From contig NW_027043822.1 of NCBI RefSeq assembly GCF_037102585.1, positions 266,001 through 330,000 of the forward strand: 64,000 nucleotides of DNA. The letters are read 5' to 3'. The stretch comes from Saccharomycopsis crataegensis. Lineage: Eukaryota > Ascomycota > Saccharomycetes > Ascoideales > Saccharomycopsidaceae. Position numbers and translations under genes: made by a program. The notes below the pieces were generated by a model that made no database searches, had not been told where the DNA came from, and saw only the letters and a program-made list of their open reading frames with translations. Each line of letters starts with the position of its first letter. Positions within the stretch are counted from its first letter, which is position 1. Of this stretch, positions 42,501 to 51,374 are shown piece after piece.

Positions 42501-45500
42501 TTCACTGAATGTAGATTTACACGCCGCTAATTCTTTGCTGATTTCATCAATGGTTGATTGTTTGGATTCACTGGACTCCTTCAATTTGGCAATTTCATCT
42601 TGGAGTAATTCATGCTTTTCAGTGTGAGATTTCTTCAAGTCATTCAATTCCATATCTCTTACCTTAGTAGTATCGGCGTGGGAGCTAGTCAAATCTGCCA
42701 ATTCGGAATTCTTAGCACCAATTTCTTTGGTAAGCTTCAACACCAATGCCTTTCCTTCTTCAACTTCCGCAATTAGCTTAGAGGCTTCAGAAGCATGGTC
42801 TCCCGTCAACTTCTCGATATCATCGGTCTTCTTTGCTAATTCTGCTTCAATCTTAGAATGACTAGTTTTCAATTGGTCGTGCTCCTGCTTCAACAACATT
42901 AATGACTCATCTTTCTCCTTGTGCAATGAGCTCATTTTTTGTGATTCAATATTCAAATCCTTAAGTTTAGCTTCATTGGCATCATGCAATTCAACAAATT
43001 TCAAATGTTCATCATTCTTGGCATTCAATTCAGAGGTCAAATCATTCAATTTCTTTTCAGCTTCAGCTAATTTTGACTTTAATCCACTCAATTCATCCTT
43101 GTTGTTATCAACCAAACCCTTTGAAGTATTGTATGATTCTTGAAGTTTTGTGTTGTCCTTTTTCAACAATTCGTGAGCAGCAGTCAAAGATGCTAACAAT
43201 CCACCAACATTCGCCAATTTACTGGAAGTAGTCGTGTGCTGTTTACTCAAAGTTTCTGATGATTCCTTTAAGGAGGCTAGTTCAGCACCCTTTGACTTGA
43301 TCTCGTGATCTCTTGATTCAAGCTGGAATTTAACCGAGTCAAGTTCCAGTGATAGTTTCTTTATTTCAGATTGGTGAATGTCAATCAAGCCCTGCTTCTC
43401 AGTAACATCGGATTTAGCAGAAGATATTTCCTTCTCCAATAAGGATTTGGCAGCAGTAAGAGCGGCAATTTCCTTAGCAAGAGAATCACGTTCGGATTCA
43501 GTAATTTTGGTCTTTTTCAACAAACTTTCAAGTTCTGTTTCCTTCTCTGCAAGGGCTTTGCTATGAATAGCACCCAAACTAGCAATTTCGGTAATCTTAG
43601 ATTCAATCTCCTCCTTCTTGGATTTGATTTCACCATCCCTGGATTTGATTTCCACATTCTTGGTTTCAATTTCATCATTTTTGGTCTTAAGTTCATCATC
43701 TCTGGTCTTAATCAAAGCAATATTAGACTTAATTTCATCATTCATATTCTTAAGTTCAATATCCTTAGACTTGATTTCAGCAATCTTGGACTCGATTTCC
43801 TCATTCTTAGCCTTAATCTCACCTTCCTTGGATTCAATTTCGACAACCTTTGATTCAATTTCAGCAATCTTTGATTTAATTTCAACATTCTTGGCATCAA
43901 GCTCAGTATCCTTGGATTTGATTTCAGCATTCTTAGATTTAAGTTCCTCAGCCATATTCTTGATTTCACTATCCTTAGACTTGATTTCCATGTTTCTAGA
44001 TTCAATCTCATCAGCCTTCATCTTGATGTCACCATGTTTAGATTTGAGTTCGATATTCTTGGATTCAATTTCGTCGTTCTTGGCCTTGATTTCATCATTC
44101 TTAGACTTAATTTCATTGTTCTTGGATTCAAGTTCTTCATTCTTTTTCTTAAGTTCAATGTCCTTGGACTTGATCTCGGCATCCTTGGCTTCAATTTTAT
44201 CATTCTTAGACTTGATTTGATCATCCCTAGACTTAATATCAGCATTTTTAGATTCAATGTCACCAGACATCACCTTGATCTCATTATCCTTAGACTTGAT
44301 TTCATCGTTCTTGGCATTAAGTTCACCATCCATGGTTTTGATTTCGCTGTCCTTAGATTTGATTTCATTATCCTTAGACTTGAGCTCGTCAATCTTGGAT
44401 TTAACATCAGCCTCAGATGACTTAAGTTTCTTTCCTAATTCACCATTCAAAGTCACTAATGAATCGTATTTACCTTGTAATGACTTCATACCTTTATCAA
44501 TTTGGGATTTGGACTCAATAGCTTCATTATGAACCGACTTCAAAGTAGCATGTTTCTTATCCAAGGAATCTTTATCAGCGGCTAATAACTTATGAGTGAC
44601 TTCCAAAGCGAGTAACTTCTTGGTGATGGACTCCACTGTGTTTCCAGTCTCGGATTTCGATTTCTCTAATTCTTCCATCTTCTTTTCATTCAACTCCTTC
44701 TCCTTGACATAGTGGGCATTCATTTCGTCCAATTCAGAAACTCTGTCATTTAATTTGGTGATATTTTTCTCCAAGTCAGCCTTTTCTCTACTTGCTTCCT
44801 CCATTTCTTCAAGATATTTCGAGTTTTTCACATTCAAATCATCAAATTTAGAAGTTAAGCCCTCATGTTCATCAGTAAGCTTCCCATGTTTAGAAACCAA
44901 GTCTTTATGTTGAGAAGTTAACTCATTATGCTTGGATACCAATTCATCATGCTTGGAGAGTAAGATGGTACGTTGAGAATTCAACTCATCATGTTTGGAA
45001 TTCAAATCGGAATGTTTGGAAACTAATTCATCGTGTTTAGAGGCTAATTTATCATGCTTCGAAGATAATTCACCATGCTTAGAAGTCAATTCATCAAGTT
45101 TAGAAGTCAATTCACGATGTTCAAATGCCAGCTCATCGTGTTTAGAAATCAAGCCATCATTTTGAGAAGTCAAAGCATCGTGTTTCGAAGTCAATTCCTT
45201 ATGTTGAGAACTCAATGCCCCATATTTAGAAATCAAATCACCGTGTTCGGAGGTCAATTTACTGTTCTTAGAGCTCAATTCATCATGGTTAGTGGTCAAC
45301 CCGTCATATTTAGAGTTTAATTCGCCATGCTCAGAAATCAACTTATCATGTTTGGAAACCAAGTCATCATGTTGAGCAGTAAAAGCATCATGTTTAGAGA
45401 TGAATTCCTTATGTTGAGAAGTCAATCCAGTATGCTTAGAAGCCAACTTATCGTGCTCGGAAACTAATTTACCGTGCTCGGAAATCAACTTATCATTTTC

Positions 45501-48500
45501 AGAAGTCAATTTATCATGTTCACTGGTCAATTGCTTATGTTCACTAGCCAAACCATCACGTTCAGAAACCAATTTGTCGTGTTTGGAGGTCAATTCTTTA
45601 TGTTGGGAAGTCAATTGACCATATTTGGAAGTAATAATATCATGCTCAGAGGCCAATTCCTTGTGTTGAGAAGTCAATTCATTATATTTGGAAGTTAATT
45701 CATCGTGTTTAGAGGTCAAACCATCCTGCTTTGAAATCAATGCAACATATTTACCATGAAGAGACTTGTTATTAGAAACCAAATCTTCATGGGTGGTTGT
45801 CAAACTTTCGAATTGTTTCATTTGATCACTGTACTTGTCGTCGAGATCCTTATGAGTTTTCATCAACGATTCCAATTTACCAACGGCATCGCCGTGATTT
45901 CTCAACAATTCACCATTTTTATCGGATAATTCTTTGATCTTGGCATCTGATTTTGAAAGAAGAGAATTGTTTTTGGTTAATTCTCCTTTAACAGATTCAT
46001 GAGAGGCAAGCAAAGAATTGTGGGTATCAACAAAGGCAACATGAGTCTCCGCAAGTTTATCCTTTGCAGCAATCACAGCCAAGTTTTGTTTATTAGAATC
46101 ATCTAATTGAGCCTTCATATCTTCTAATTCTGACTTGCTCTTCTCGTGTGCTGTTAATAGAACTTGGTGTTTCTCAGCGGCATTTGACAAATCCTTCTTT
46201 TGTTTCTCGAGAGTATCTTTCAAAGATTCATTGATCTTGCGTTCCGCTTCAAGTTTCTCAATAGAAGTATCCCTTTCAGTAGTCAAGTCTTTGATATTCT
46301 TATTCAATGCAGCAATTTGACCAGTTTGAGTTTCGTGACTTGATTTCAAGCTAGACAATTCAGAATCCAAAGATTTGGCGGATGATTTCGATTGATCGAG
46401 ATTCTTCTTCAATAGTTCATGGGCGCCTTCTAATGCAATCAAAGTAGCTGCTGTCTTTTTAAGATTATCAGTGACTGAAGAATGGTCATTACTCAATGAT
46501 TTATAAGAATCCTTCAAATTCTTCATTTCCAAATCTTTAGAAGCAACATCACTTTCATAACTTGTGATAGATTGGCGTAATTCAGCAATTTCTGCATCCT
46601 TTGCTTTTGCAGTTTCTTCAGCACTTGATTTTGATGTTCTCAATTTATCCATTTCATCAATGTGAGCCTTTACCTTGTCTTGCAATTCAGCAATACTTGT
46701 TGAATGGCTTGCCTTCAACGTTAATAAATCTTTTTCCTTAGTAACGATCGATTTTTCAAGCTCCTTGTGAGAAGAGATTAATTCATTATGCTTATTGGAC
46801 AATGTGGAAATATCTCCCTTGAGACCTTCCACCACACTGGCATGCAATTCCTTTAACTTATTATGATCATTGGTAATTGAACTCTTTTCTTCAGTCAACG
46901 CCTTGTAAGAAGTCTCAAGAGAATCAACCTTGGCAGCAGAGGCAGTCAAATCTTTCTCGTGTGATTTCTTCAATTTATCGATACTTGAATTCAAGTTACC
47001 AATATTTTCCAATAATTCCTTTATCTTACTCTCTTTTTCTTCATTAAGTGTACCCAAGTTCTTGTTTTTAGATTCCAATGAGAAATAATCATTTTCTAAA
47101 GTGCTGTTTTTAGAACCCAATGCTTCATGGGCAGCGGTGAGAGCCAAAAATTTAGTTGAAATATCGGTGAATTTACCATTGACTTCACTATGGCTATCAT
47201 TCAAAGACTTGTAAGCAACTGAGAGTTCTTCGCTACTTTCCTTCAAACCCTTGTACATATTCGACAAGTCATCCATAGAAGACTTTGTCTTTTCCAATTC
47301 ACCCTTAGTGGAACTGTGTTCAGCAATAACAGAGTCTTTTTCTTTCTTGATCGATTCAAGTTCAGATTCCACTTCAGAAACTTTGTCACCATAACTTTCA
47401 AGTTCAAGCTCATATGCGGAGATCTTCTCTCTCAATGATTTGTTTTTGTTCAAAACAGACTTGTAATCAGCTTTAACCATTTCGTTGCTACTTCTCAATG
47501 ATGTAATACTTGATTCAAGTTCGGCATTCTTTTTGGTCAATGACTCCACCTTAGATTGAAGTGACTCTGTCAGCTTCTTAGCTGAGCTCTGAACGCTCTT
47601 TAAATTATCATGATCTTTCTTCAATAAAGCGTGGGCACCTTCCAATGCAACCAAAGAGGCGGCAGCAGCTGTCAATTTGGAGGTAGTCGAACTATGACTA
47701 GTAGATAAAGTTTCGTGCGTTTTCTTTAACTCAGAGAATTCAGCTTCCTTTTCATTAATCATATTCTTGTGGTTTTCCAATTCCGTATTCTTGGTTTTAA
47801 GTAATGATTGTGCTTCATCATGAGTTTTTATCAAAGCATTATGCTTAGATTGAATTTCTTGCATTGCCAAATCCTTTGCTTTTATAGCTTCCAAATCCTT
47901 CAAATGACATTCCTTCAAGTTGGAAACTTCTGCCACCAACAATTCATTCTTTGAAACAATGTCTTTGTGTTTGGTTGACAATTCATCATAAGCACTAGAC
48001 AAAGACTTCTGCTGAGATTTCAATTCTTCATATTTCTCTTCCAATATATTGTAATTCTTAGCGGTAGTATTAGATTGGAATGTCATTTCATCAATCTTGA
48101 ACTTCAAGTCTTGGTTTTCAGTCTTCAATAAATTAGATTCTGATCTCAAGTTTTCAGTCTGTTCTTTAAATTTGGTATTAGAAGAATTAACATTTTCCAA
48201 TTGTGAAACCAATTCCTTATTTCCTTTTTCTGCAGCAGCAAATTTGGCCATCAATGACTTCAATTCCTCATCAACCAATGATTTTTGACTATCCAAATCC
48301 TTCAATTCAGTAGCATGCTTGGAATGAACATTATCCAATTCCCTAGAATGCTCCCCTGATATGCCACTAATGAATGATTTGTGAGACTCACTCAAAGACT
48401 TCAATTCTTCATTCAATTTAGAGTTTGCTTCTTTCAATTCTTTTATTTTGTCTTCCAATTTAGCCTTCTCCACATTCAACGATTTTTTACTGTTGCTCAA

Positions 48501-50402
48501 TTCGTCAAGTTCAGATATGCTAATAGCTTTCAAGTCATACTCAGCGGCGAATTTATGAATATTATCTCTATTAACCTTGTTTTCTTCCAAAAAGTTCTTC
48601 AACTTCTCATTCTCAGATTTCAAGGACTCAAATTCTGCCTGCTTGATCTCTTTATTGTTATTGACAGCAACAAAATCATCTCTTTCCTTAGTTGAGGATT
48701 CCATCATTGAATCATCCATGAACTCAAGGTCATCTTCATCAATAAGGCTGCTGTTAGCAATGTCAATATCTGATTCGCTGAAATTTTGCACTTCGTATAA
48801 TTCATCACCCAAAGATTTTCTGCTCTTTTTGTCCTTTAATGGCTCGGCAGTTTTCACGTCATTCAGCAATTCATTAAGGTTCGTAAGGGTAGCAGATGGG
48901 ACCATACCCGATTGGTATTCATCAACAGGAACTAGCATTAAGTTATGCTTCTTCACATAATCATCAACAATTTTCTTTTGATTCATACTATCTCCACTAA
49001 TGCTCTTGTCCATACTTGAATCAATGAATGATGATTGAGCGGTAGGCTCAGAAAAGCTTGGAAGTTGATTACTATTGAATGAATTACTTTCATCAATGCC
49101 GAAATTGTCAAAGTCTTCCTCTTCGCTACTGCTAATTTCATGTTCACTTGGGTCATAATCCAACCAGTTTTCAGTACCCATCAATAGCTTATCTGTTTCA
49201 TCATCGATTATTTTGTACTTAGGTGTCTTCTTTGATCCAGATTGCAATTTAATATCTTTAGCTTTCTGCTTGAAACCTGCTTTGGAACTGGCAAAAGAGG
49301 TCATTTTCTTATTGTAGGAAGTAGAAATTTGTGAAGCATCGGCATTATCAACACTGGTATTAGCGGCAGGCGAGAAATTCGAGTTAGAACCAAGATTCTC
49401 GCGTCTATATTTCAAAAGCTGACCTCTTAATCTAGAAATTACTTGATGCGCATGATCTAAATTAGCTTTTACCGTTTGAGATTCCAATTGGATATTTCTT
49501 CCGGCATTCTGTTTGATCGGCGAGCCCTTTGGTTCCTTGAACTCGTCGGAAAATATGTTGTCCATAGATTCGTTGGCACCATTCGACGAGTCATGTTGTC
49601 TACTCATGAATTTCAAATCCGGAATGTGGTTAACAAGTTTAGGAAATTTGTTACCGTCAGAGTTACCGCCTGAGATCTCCTCTTGTAAATTGGAGATTTT
49701 ACCGGTCAATTCATTATTTTCTGTATTCAATTCATCGATATGCGCTTCCAATTCCTGGATTTTGGAGTCGCCTGAAGTTTTGACCCCGGCATAATTATCA
49801 TTCAAACTCTTCAATTTCAAATTCAATTCGTCGTTCTGTTGAGCTAAGTCATTATTGGTATTGTTCAAAATGGTCAAATCTTTGTTCATTTTCATGTAGA
49901 GTTCCTTGTATTTTTTCAAATCAGACAAATTCTCTTGATAATTCAAATTCAACTGCCAATTGGTATCGTCTAACATTTGTTCACTATTACTTAAATCCGA
50001 CACTTTTGATTGTAAATTTGTAACGTTGGTATTCAACGCTTTATTTTGCTTTGTAAGTTCCAAAATCTTTTGGTCCTTCATTTTACTTTCGGCTTGCAAC
50101 TTTCTAGTTTGCACAATCAAGTTCTGTGAGAGCTTGACTGTGAAGTTCAAATCTCGTTCATTACTCTGATGACCAGGGTTTATTGGTGGCGCGATCGCGG
50201 AATTATTGGAATCTGGACCCTCTCTTAACCGTTCTTTACTAACACGCTTAGACAACGCTGGTAATTGTGACAACAAGTCATTGGGGGTTGGTTTTCTCTG
50301 TTTGTTGAAACGTTTGACAGGGGGTATTGTTGAACCATTTTCATCGGTTTCGTCCTGAAGCTTCCTGAGCTTAGGGAAACTTGACATCTCTGGAAGTGGC
50401 AT
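39585..50402 (-). CDS. NUM1: NUM1, giant cortical anchor protein (3605 aa)
   Basis: The C-terminal PH domain (about residues 3470-3600) matches Num1: TQTVIGEFLYKYYRRLG, ERYFWVHPYTLTLYWSEENP, GLYHRSIVV and TCPSRLRHNIWYNSLRYLI. Num1 binds phosphatidylinositol-4,5-bisphosphate at the bud and mother cortex, captures dynein for spindle positioning and tethers mitochondria through its N-terminal coiled coil. The N-terminal ~330 residues here are coiled coil. Between them lie over 3000 residues of coiled coil with two heptad tandem arrays (listed separately) and eight copies of an AHELLKK-type motif. The protein is longer than the S. cerevisiae one (2748 aa), and I see heptads instead of its 64-residue repeats. 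No stop or frameshift interrupts the 10.8-kb frame. Start chosen at the first ATG (MPLPEMSSFPKLRK). Confidence 0.88.
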   Translation of the reverse strand: MPLPEMSSFPKLRKLQDETDENGSTIPPVKRFNKQRKPTPNDLLSQLPALSKRVSKERLREGPDSNNSAIAPPINPGHQSNERDLNFTVKLSQNLIVQTRKLQAESKMKDQKILELTKQNKALNTNVTNLQSKVSDLSNSEQMLDDTNWQLNLNYQENLSDLKKYKELYMKMNKDLTILNNTNNDLAQQNDELNLKLKSLNDNYAGVKTSGDSKIQELEAHIDELNTENNELTGKISNLQEEISGGNSDGNKFPKLVNHIPDLKFMSRQHDSSNGANESMDNIFSDEFKEPKGSPIKQNAGRNIQLESQTVKANLDHAHQVISRLRGQLLKYRRENLGSNSNFSPAANTSVDNADASQISTSYNKKMTSFASSKAGFKQKAKDIKLQSGSKKTPKYKIIDDETDKLLMGTENWLDYDPSEHEISSSEEEDFDNFGIDESNSFNSNQLPSFSEPTAQSSFIDSSMDKSISGDSMNQKKIVDDYVKKHNLMLVPVDEYQSGMVPSATLTNLNELLNDVKTAEPLKDKKSRKSLGDELYEVQNFSESDIDIANSSLIDEDDLEFMDDSMMESSTKERDDFVAVNNNKEIKQAEFESLKSENEKLKNFLEENKVNRDNIHKFAAEYDLKAISISELDELSNSKKSLNVEKAKLEDKIKELKEANSKLNEELKSLSESHKSFISGISGEHSRELDNVHSKHATELKDLDSQKSLVDEELKSLMAKFAAAEKGNKELVSQLENVNSSNTKFKEQTENLRSESNLLKTENQDLKFKIDEMTFQSNTTAKNYNILEEKYEELKSQQKSLSSAYDELSTKHKDIVSKNELLVAEVSNLKECHLKDLEAIKAKDLAMQEIQSKHNALIKTHDEAQSLLKTKNTELENHKNMINEKEAEFSELKKTHETLSTSHSSTTSKLTAAAASLVALEGAHALLKKDHDNLKSVQSSAKKLTESLQSKVESLTKKNAELESSITSLRSSNEMVKADYKSVLNKNKSLREKISAYELELESYGDKVSEVESELESIKKEKDSVIAEHSSTKGELEKTKSSMDDLSNMYKGLKESSEELSVAYKSLNDSHSEVNGKFTDISTKFLALTAAHEALGSKNSTLENDYFSLESKNKNLGTLNEEKESKIKELLENIGNLNSSIDKLKKSHEKDLTASAAKVDSLETSYKALTEEKSSITNDHNKLKELHASVVEGLKGDISTLSNKHNELISSHKELEKSIVTKEKDLLTLKASHSTSIAELQDKVKAHIDEMDKLRTSKSSAEETAKAKDAEIAELRQSITSYESDVASKDLEMKNLKDSYKSLSNDHSSVTDNLKKTAATLIALEGAHELLKKNLDQSKSSAKSLDSELSSLKSSHETQTGQIAALNKNIKDLTTERDTSIEKLEAERKINESLKDTLEKQKKDLSNAAEKHQVLLTAHEKSKSELEDMKAQLDDSNKQNLAVIAAKDKLAETHVAFVDTHNSLLASHESVKGELTKNNSLLSKSDAKIKELSDKNGELLRNHGDAVGKLESLMKTHKDLDDKYSDQMKQFESLTTTHEDLVSNNKSLHGKYVALISKQDGLTSKHDELTSKYNELTSQHKELASEHDIITSKYGQLTSQHKELTSKHDKLVSERDGLASEHKQLTSEHDKLTSENDKLISEHGKLVSEHDKLASKHTGLTSQHKEFISKHDAFTAQHDDLVSKHDKLISEHGELNSKYDGLTTNHDELSSKNSKLTSEHGDLISKYGALSSQHKELTSKHDALTSQNDGLISKHDELAFEHRELTSKLDELTSKHGELSSKHDKLASKHDELVSKHSDLNSKHDELNSQRTILLSKHDELVSKHNELTSQHKDLVSKHGKLTDEHEGLTSKFDDLNVKNSKYLEEMEEASREKADLEKNITKLNDRVSELDEMNAHYVKEKELNEKKMEELEKSKSETGNTVESITKKLLALEVTHKLLAADKDSLDKKHATLKSVHNEAIESKSQIDKGMKSLQGKYDSLVTLNGELGKKLKSSEADVKSKIDELKSKDNEIKSKDSEIKTMDGELNAKNDEIKSKDNEIKVMSGDIESKNADIKSRDDQIKSKNDKIEAKDAEIKSKDIELKKKNEELESKNNEIKSKNDEIKAKNDEIESKNIELKSKHGDIKMKADEIESRNMEIKSKDSEIKNMAEELKSKNAEIKSKDTELDAKNVEIKSKIAEIESKVVEIESKEGEIKAKNEEIESKIAEIKSKDIELKNMNDEIKSNIALIKTRDDELKTKNDEIETKNVEIKSRDGEIKSKKEEIESKITEIASLGAIHSKALAEKETELESLLKKTKITESERDSLAKEIAALTAAKSLLEKEISSAKSDVTEKQGLIDIHQSEIKKLSLELDSVKFQLESRDHEIKSKGAELASLKESSETLSKQHTTTSSKLANVGGLLASLTAAHELLKKDNTKLQESYNTSKGLVDNNKDELSGLKSKLAEAEKKLNDLTSELNAKNDEHLKFVELHDANEAKLKDLNIESQKMSSLHKEKDESLMLLKQEHDQLKTSHSKIEAELAKKTDDIEKLTGDHASEASKLIAEVEEGKALVLKLTKEIGAKNSELADLTSSHADTTKVRDMELNDLKKSHTEKHELLQDEIAKLKESSESKQSTIDEISKELAACKSTFSENLSAKQKEIEELKKSFKEKDAKLVAAAASITELQKEIIDSKVKESDILDSNNGLNKQIESMKATNEQLQVQINDLTKQKERLDKSVVELEESNRALKADKSSVATKSAEIAAALAALKTAHSSLTNDHKMLSDKHKSLNDQHTRVNDKRSELDSVLNSLKTKYAAVEQELSDAKKSGAQLQAKYDDIVKAKTALVTEKKELAGDKTKLVKELEELKTVNENNSLLTKELAELTAAHEQLSFTNKDLVKRQEESEKEHQDAIENTKSQMMEEKAELMKKNEELDSTIKALTLEVSTIKTTKDELTKNMDNLNKELASMKSTNEELSSKYNALETEKQDLVTKQGSLDKELGDHENTKSQLKDITTKLLALEGVHKLLTRDHGNLNDELVSIKELKSNNESELEKSKASTKELSSKVESLKVQNSKVQADYDKMFGDYNKLFDDHSKLNTTHRDLNTKNLDLSSEVDQLSTKILELEAANKLSAKNRDDAFNSKAAEYDNLQASNNELGARFKELEQMKASLDAKNVELSGAIASLKDDNAKFIDQGKNSTALIASLKSENSRLQGQFDELVKSQKEWEVKYAEVNEKLKEATAVNEKRTKTVSRTPSAEDFVDASQDFEVIKSDEEILKEKASALNMIVVTSDKYRTMISSDDISRPQLEKYARKLNLLVIPDKFYVATNMFKIPDTNNVIVVPKTYYNKLSKNESTAIHKVSIEKMREEAQKRGYNLVSSTIEESASQETENDEENNDKDTTITPTATTTDRLTNRKSIRSFLGRSQTKRDDARSMMPPPSRKISSPQINARQSNSQLTHRSTISTRHSAANFSTRSVTGLSLATEASLSEPNIIGAVTQTVIGEFLYKYYRRLGPLSVMSEVRHERYFWVHPYTLTLYWSEENPVLGNPSDDKVRACAIVGVESVEDNTPLPVGLYHRSIVVHSSDRDVKITCPSRLRHNIWYNSLRYLIQRNLDGLDFE
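43590..44387 (-). repeat. NUM1 heptad array 2 (I-K-S-K-D/N-x-E, 38 units)
   Basis: Thirty-eight consecutive seven-residue units of the type IKSKDxE (residues about 2006-2271). Ile or Leu recurs every seven residues. If it is the d position, position a is mostly Asp or Asn. The units are degenerate at the DNA level, so this is an old array. Confidence 0.85.
44839..45741 (-). repeat. NUM1 heptad array 1 (L-T-S-K-H-D-E, 43 units)
   Basis: Forty-three consecutive seven-residue units of the type TSKHDEL (residues about 1555-1855). With Leu as heptad d, position a is His in 31 of the 43 units by my count. The heptads are contiguous, with no skip. Confidence 0.85.
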
Positions 50403-50854
50403 GACACAAGGTTAATTAATTATGCAAATAAAATGAAATAATCAAAAAGGTGGTAGAAAATTGATCAATATCGGCAAAATATAAGCACCACAAAGCAGGT
50501 TATGGTTTTGTTCATATATAAACACGCAAGGAAAACGCTTGGTATTGGGATCTGAGTTATAAGGTTTTCAATTGAAGGTGAAAAGAAACCAACACAACGA
50601 AACCAAAACAAACAAAAAAAATTAAAAAATGGGGAAAAAAAAAAGGGTGATTAAAATGAGGTATCAAGAATTAAACAAAAAAAAAGGTGGTATCAACTAG
50701 AATAGCAATAGCAGAATATTTTCTGGTGATTGCAGATCTTATCTCTCGGTCTTCTTGTGGTTAGGCAATTCCTTCTCTGATCAGTAGTGTTGGGAAAGTA
50801 TCCTGACTTTTTGGTTGAGAAAAAAATGAGAGATCGTTCGACAGAAAAAATAAA

Positions 50855-50903
<49 letters not shown>

Positions 50904-51374
50904 GTTGCAGCAAACATTAGCGGCTTTAGCGAATAACAGAACCTATAGGTTATAGCAGTGCCTTCACCATTTTTTACTTTTACAAGAAACAAATTTATAG
51001 AAAGTGAGTCAAATATAAATAAATACATATGTAAGAGTTAAAAAAAAAATAGAAGTAGAAGTATCTGAAAAGCGGTTACCTGAAGAGCATATGCCATAAA
51101 GCAATAAAAGAGACAAACAAATACAAAAGCAAACCCATCACATCCCAAATTATACCGTACCATACCATTTAAATCAGTAAATCAACAATACCCATCCAAG
51201 AAAGAAAAAAGAAAATATATAACTCAAATAAAAATATGAAAAAGGTGAAGAGTGGAAAAAAAAAAAAAAAAAAAGGAAATAATAAAAAGTAAATAGACAA
51301 AAACCACAATAAAAAAGTTAAGTTAGCAAAGAATAGATTCTGGTAGATATCTAGCTCATATTTCAAAAACATAT
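50403..51374. other. Intergenic region, NUM1 promoter and FHA gene 3' end
   Basis: Contains several A runs, the longest 47 nt (50856-50902), and TATATA (about 50515). No gene is seen. Confidence 0.55.
50856..50902. repeat. 47-nt homopolymer A run
   Basis: Lies about 450 bp upstream of NUM1. On the NUM1 coding strand it is a poly-T promoter tract, typical of nucleosome exclusion in yeast. Confidence 0.95.
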
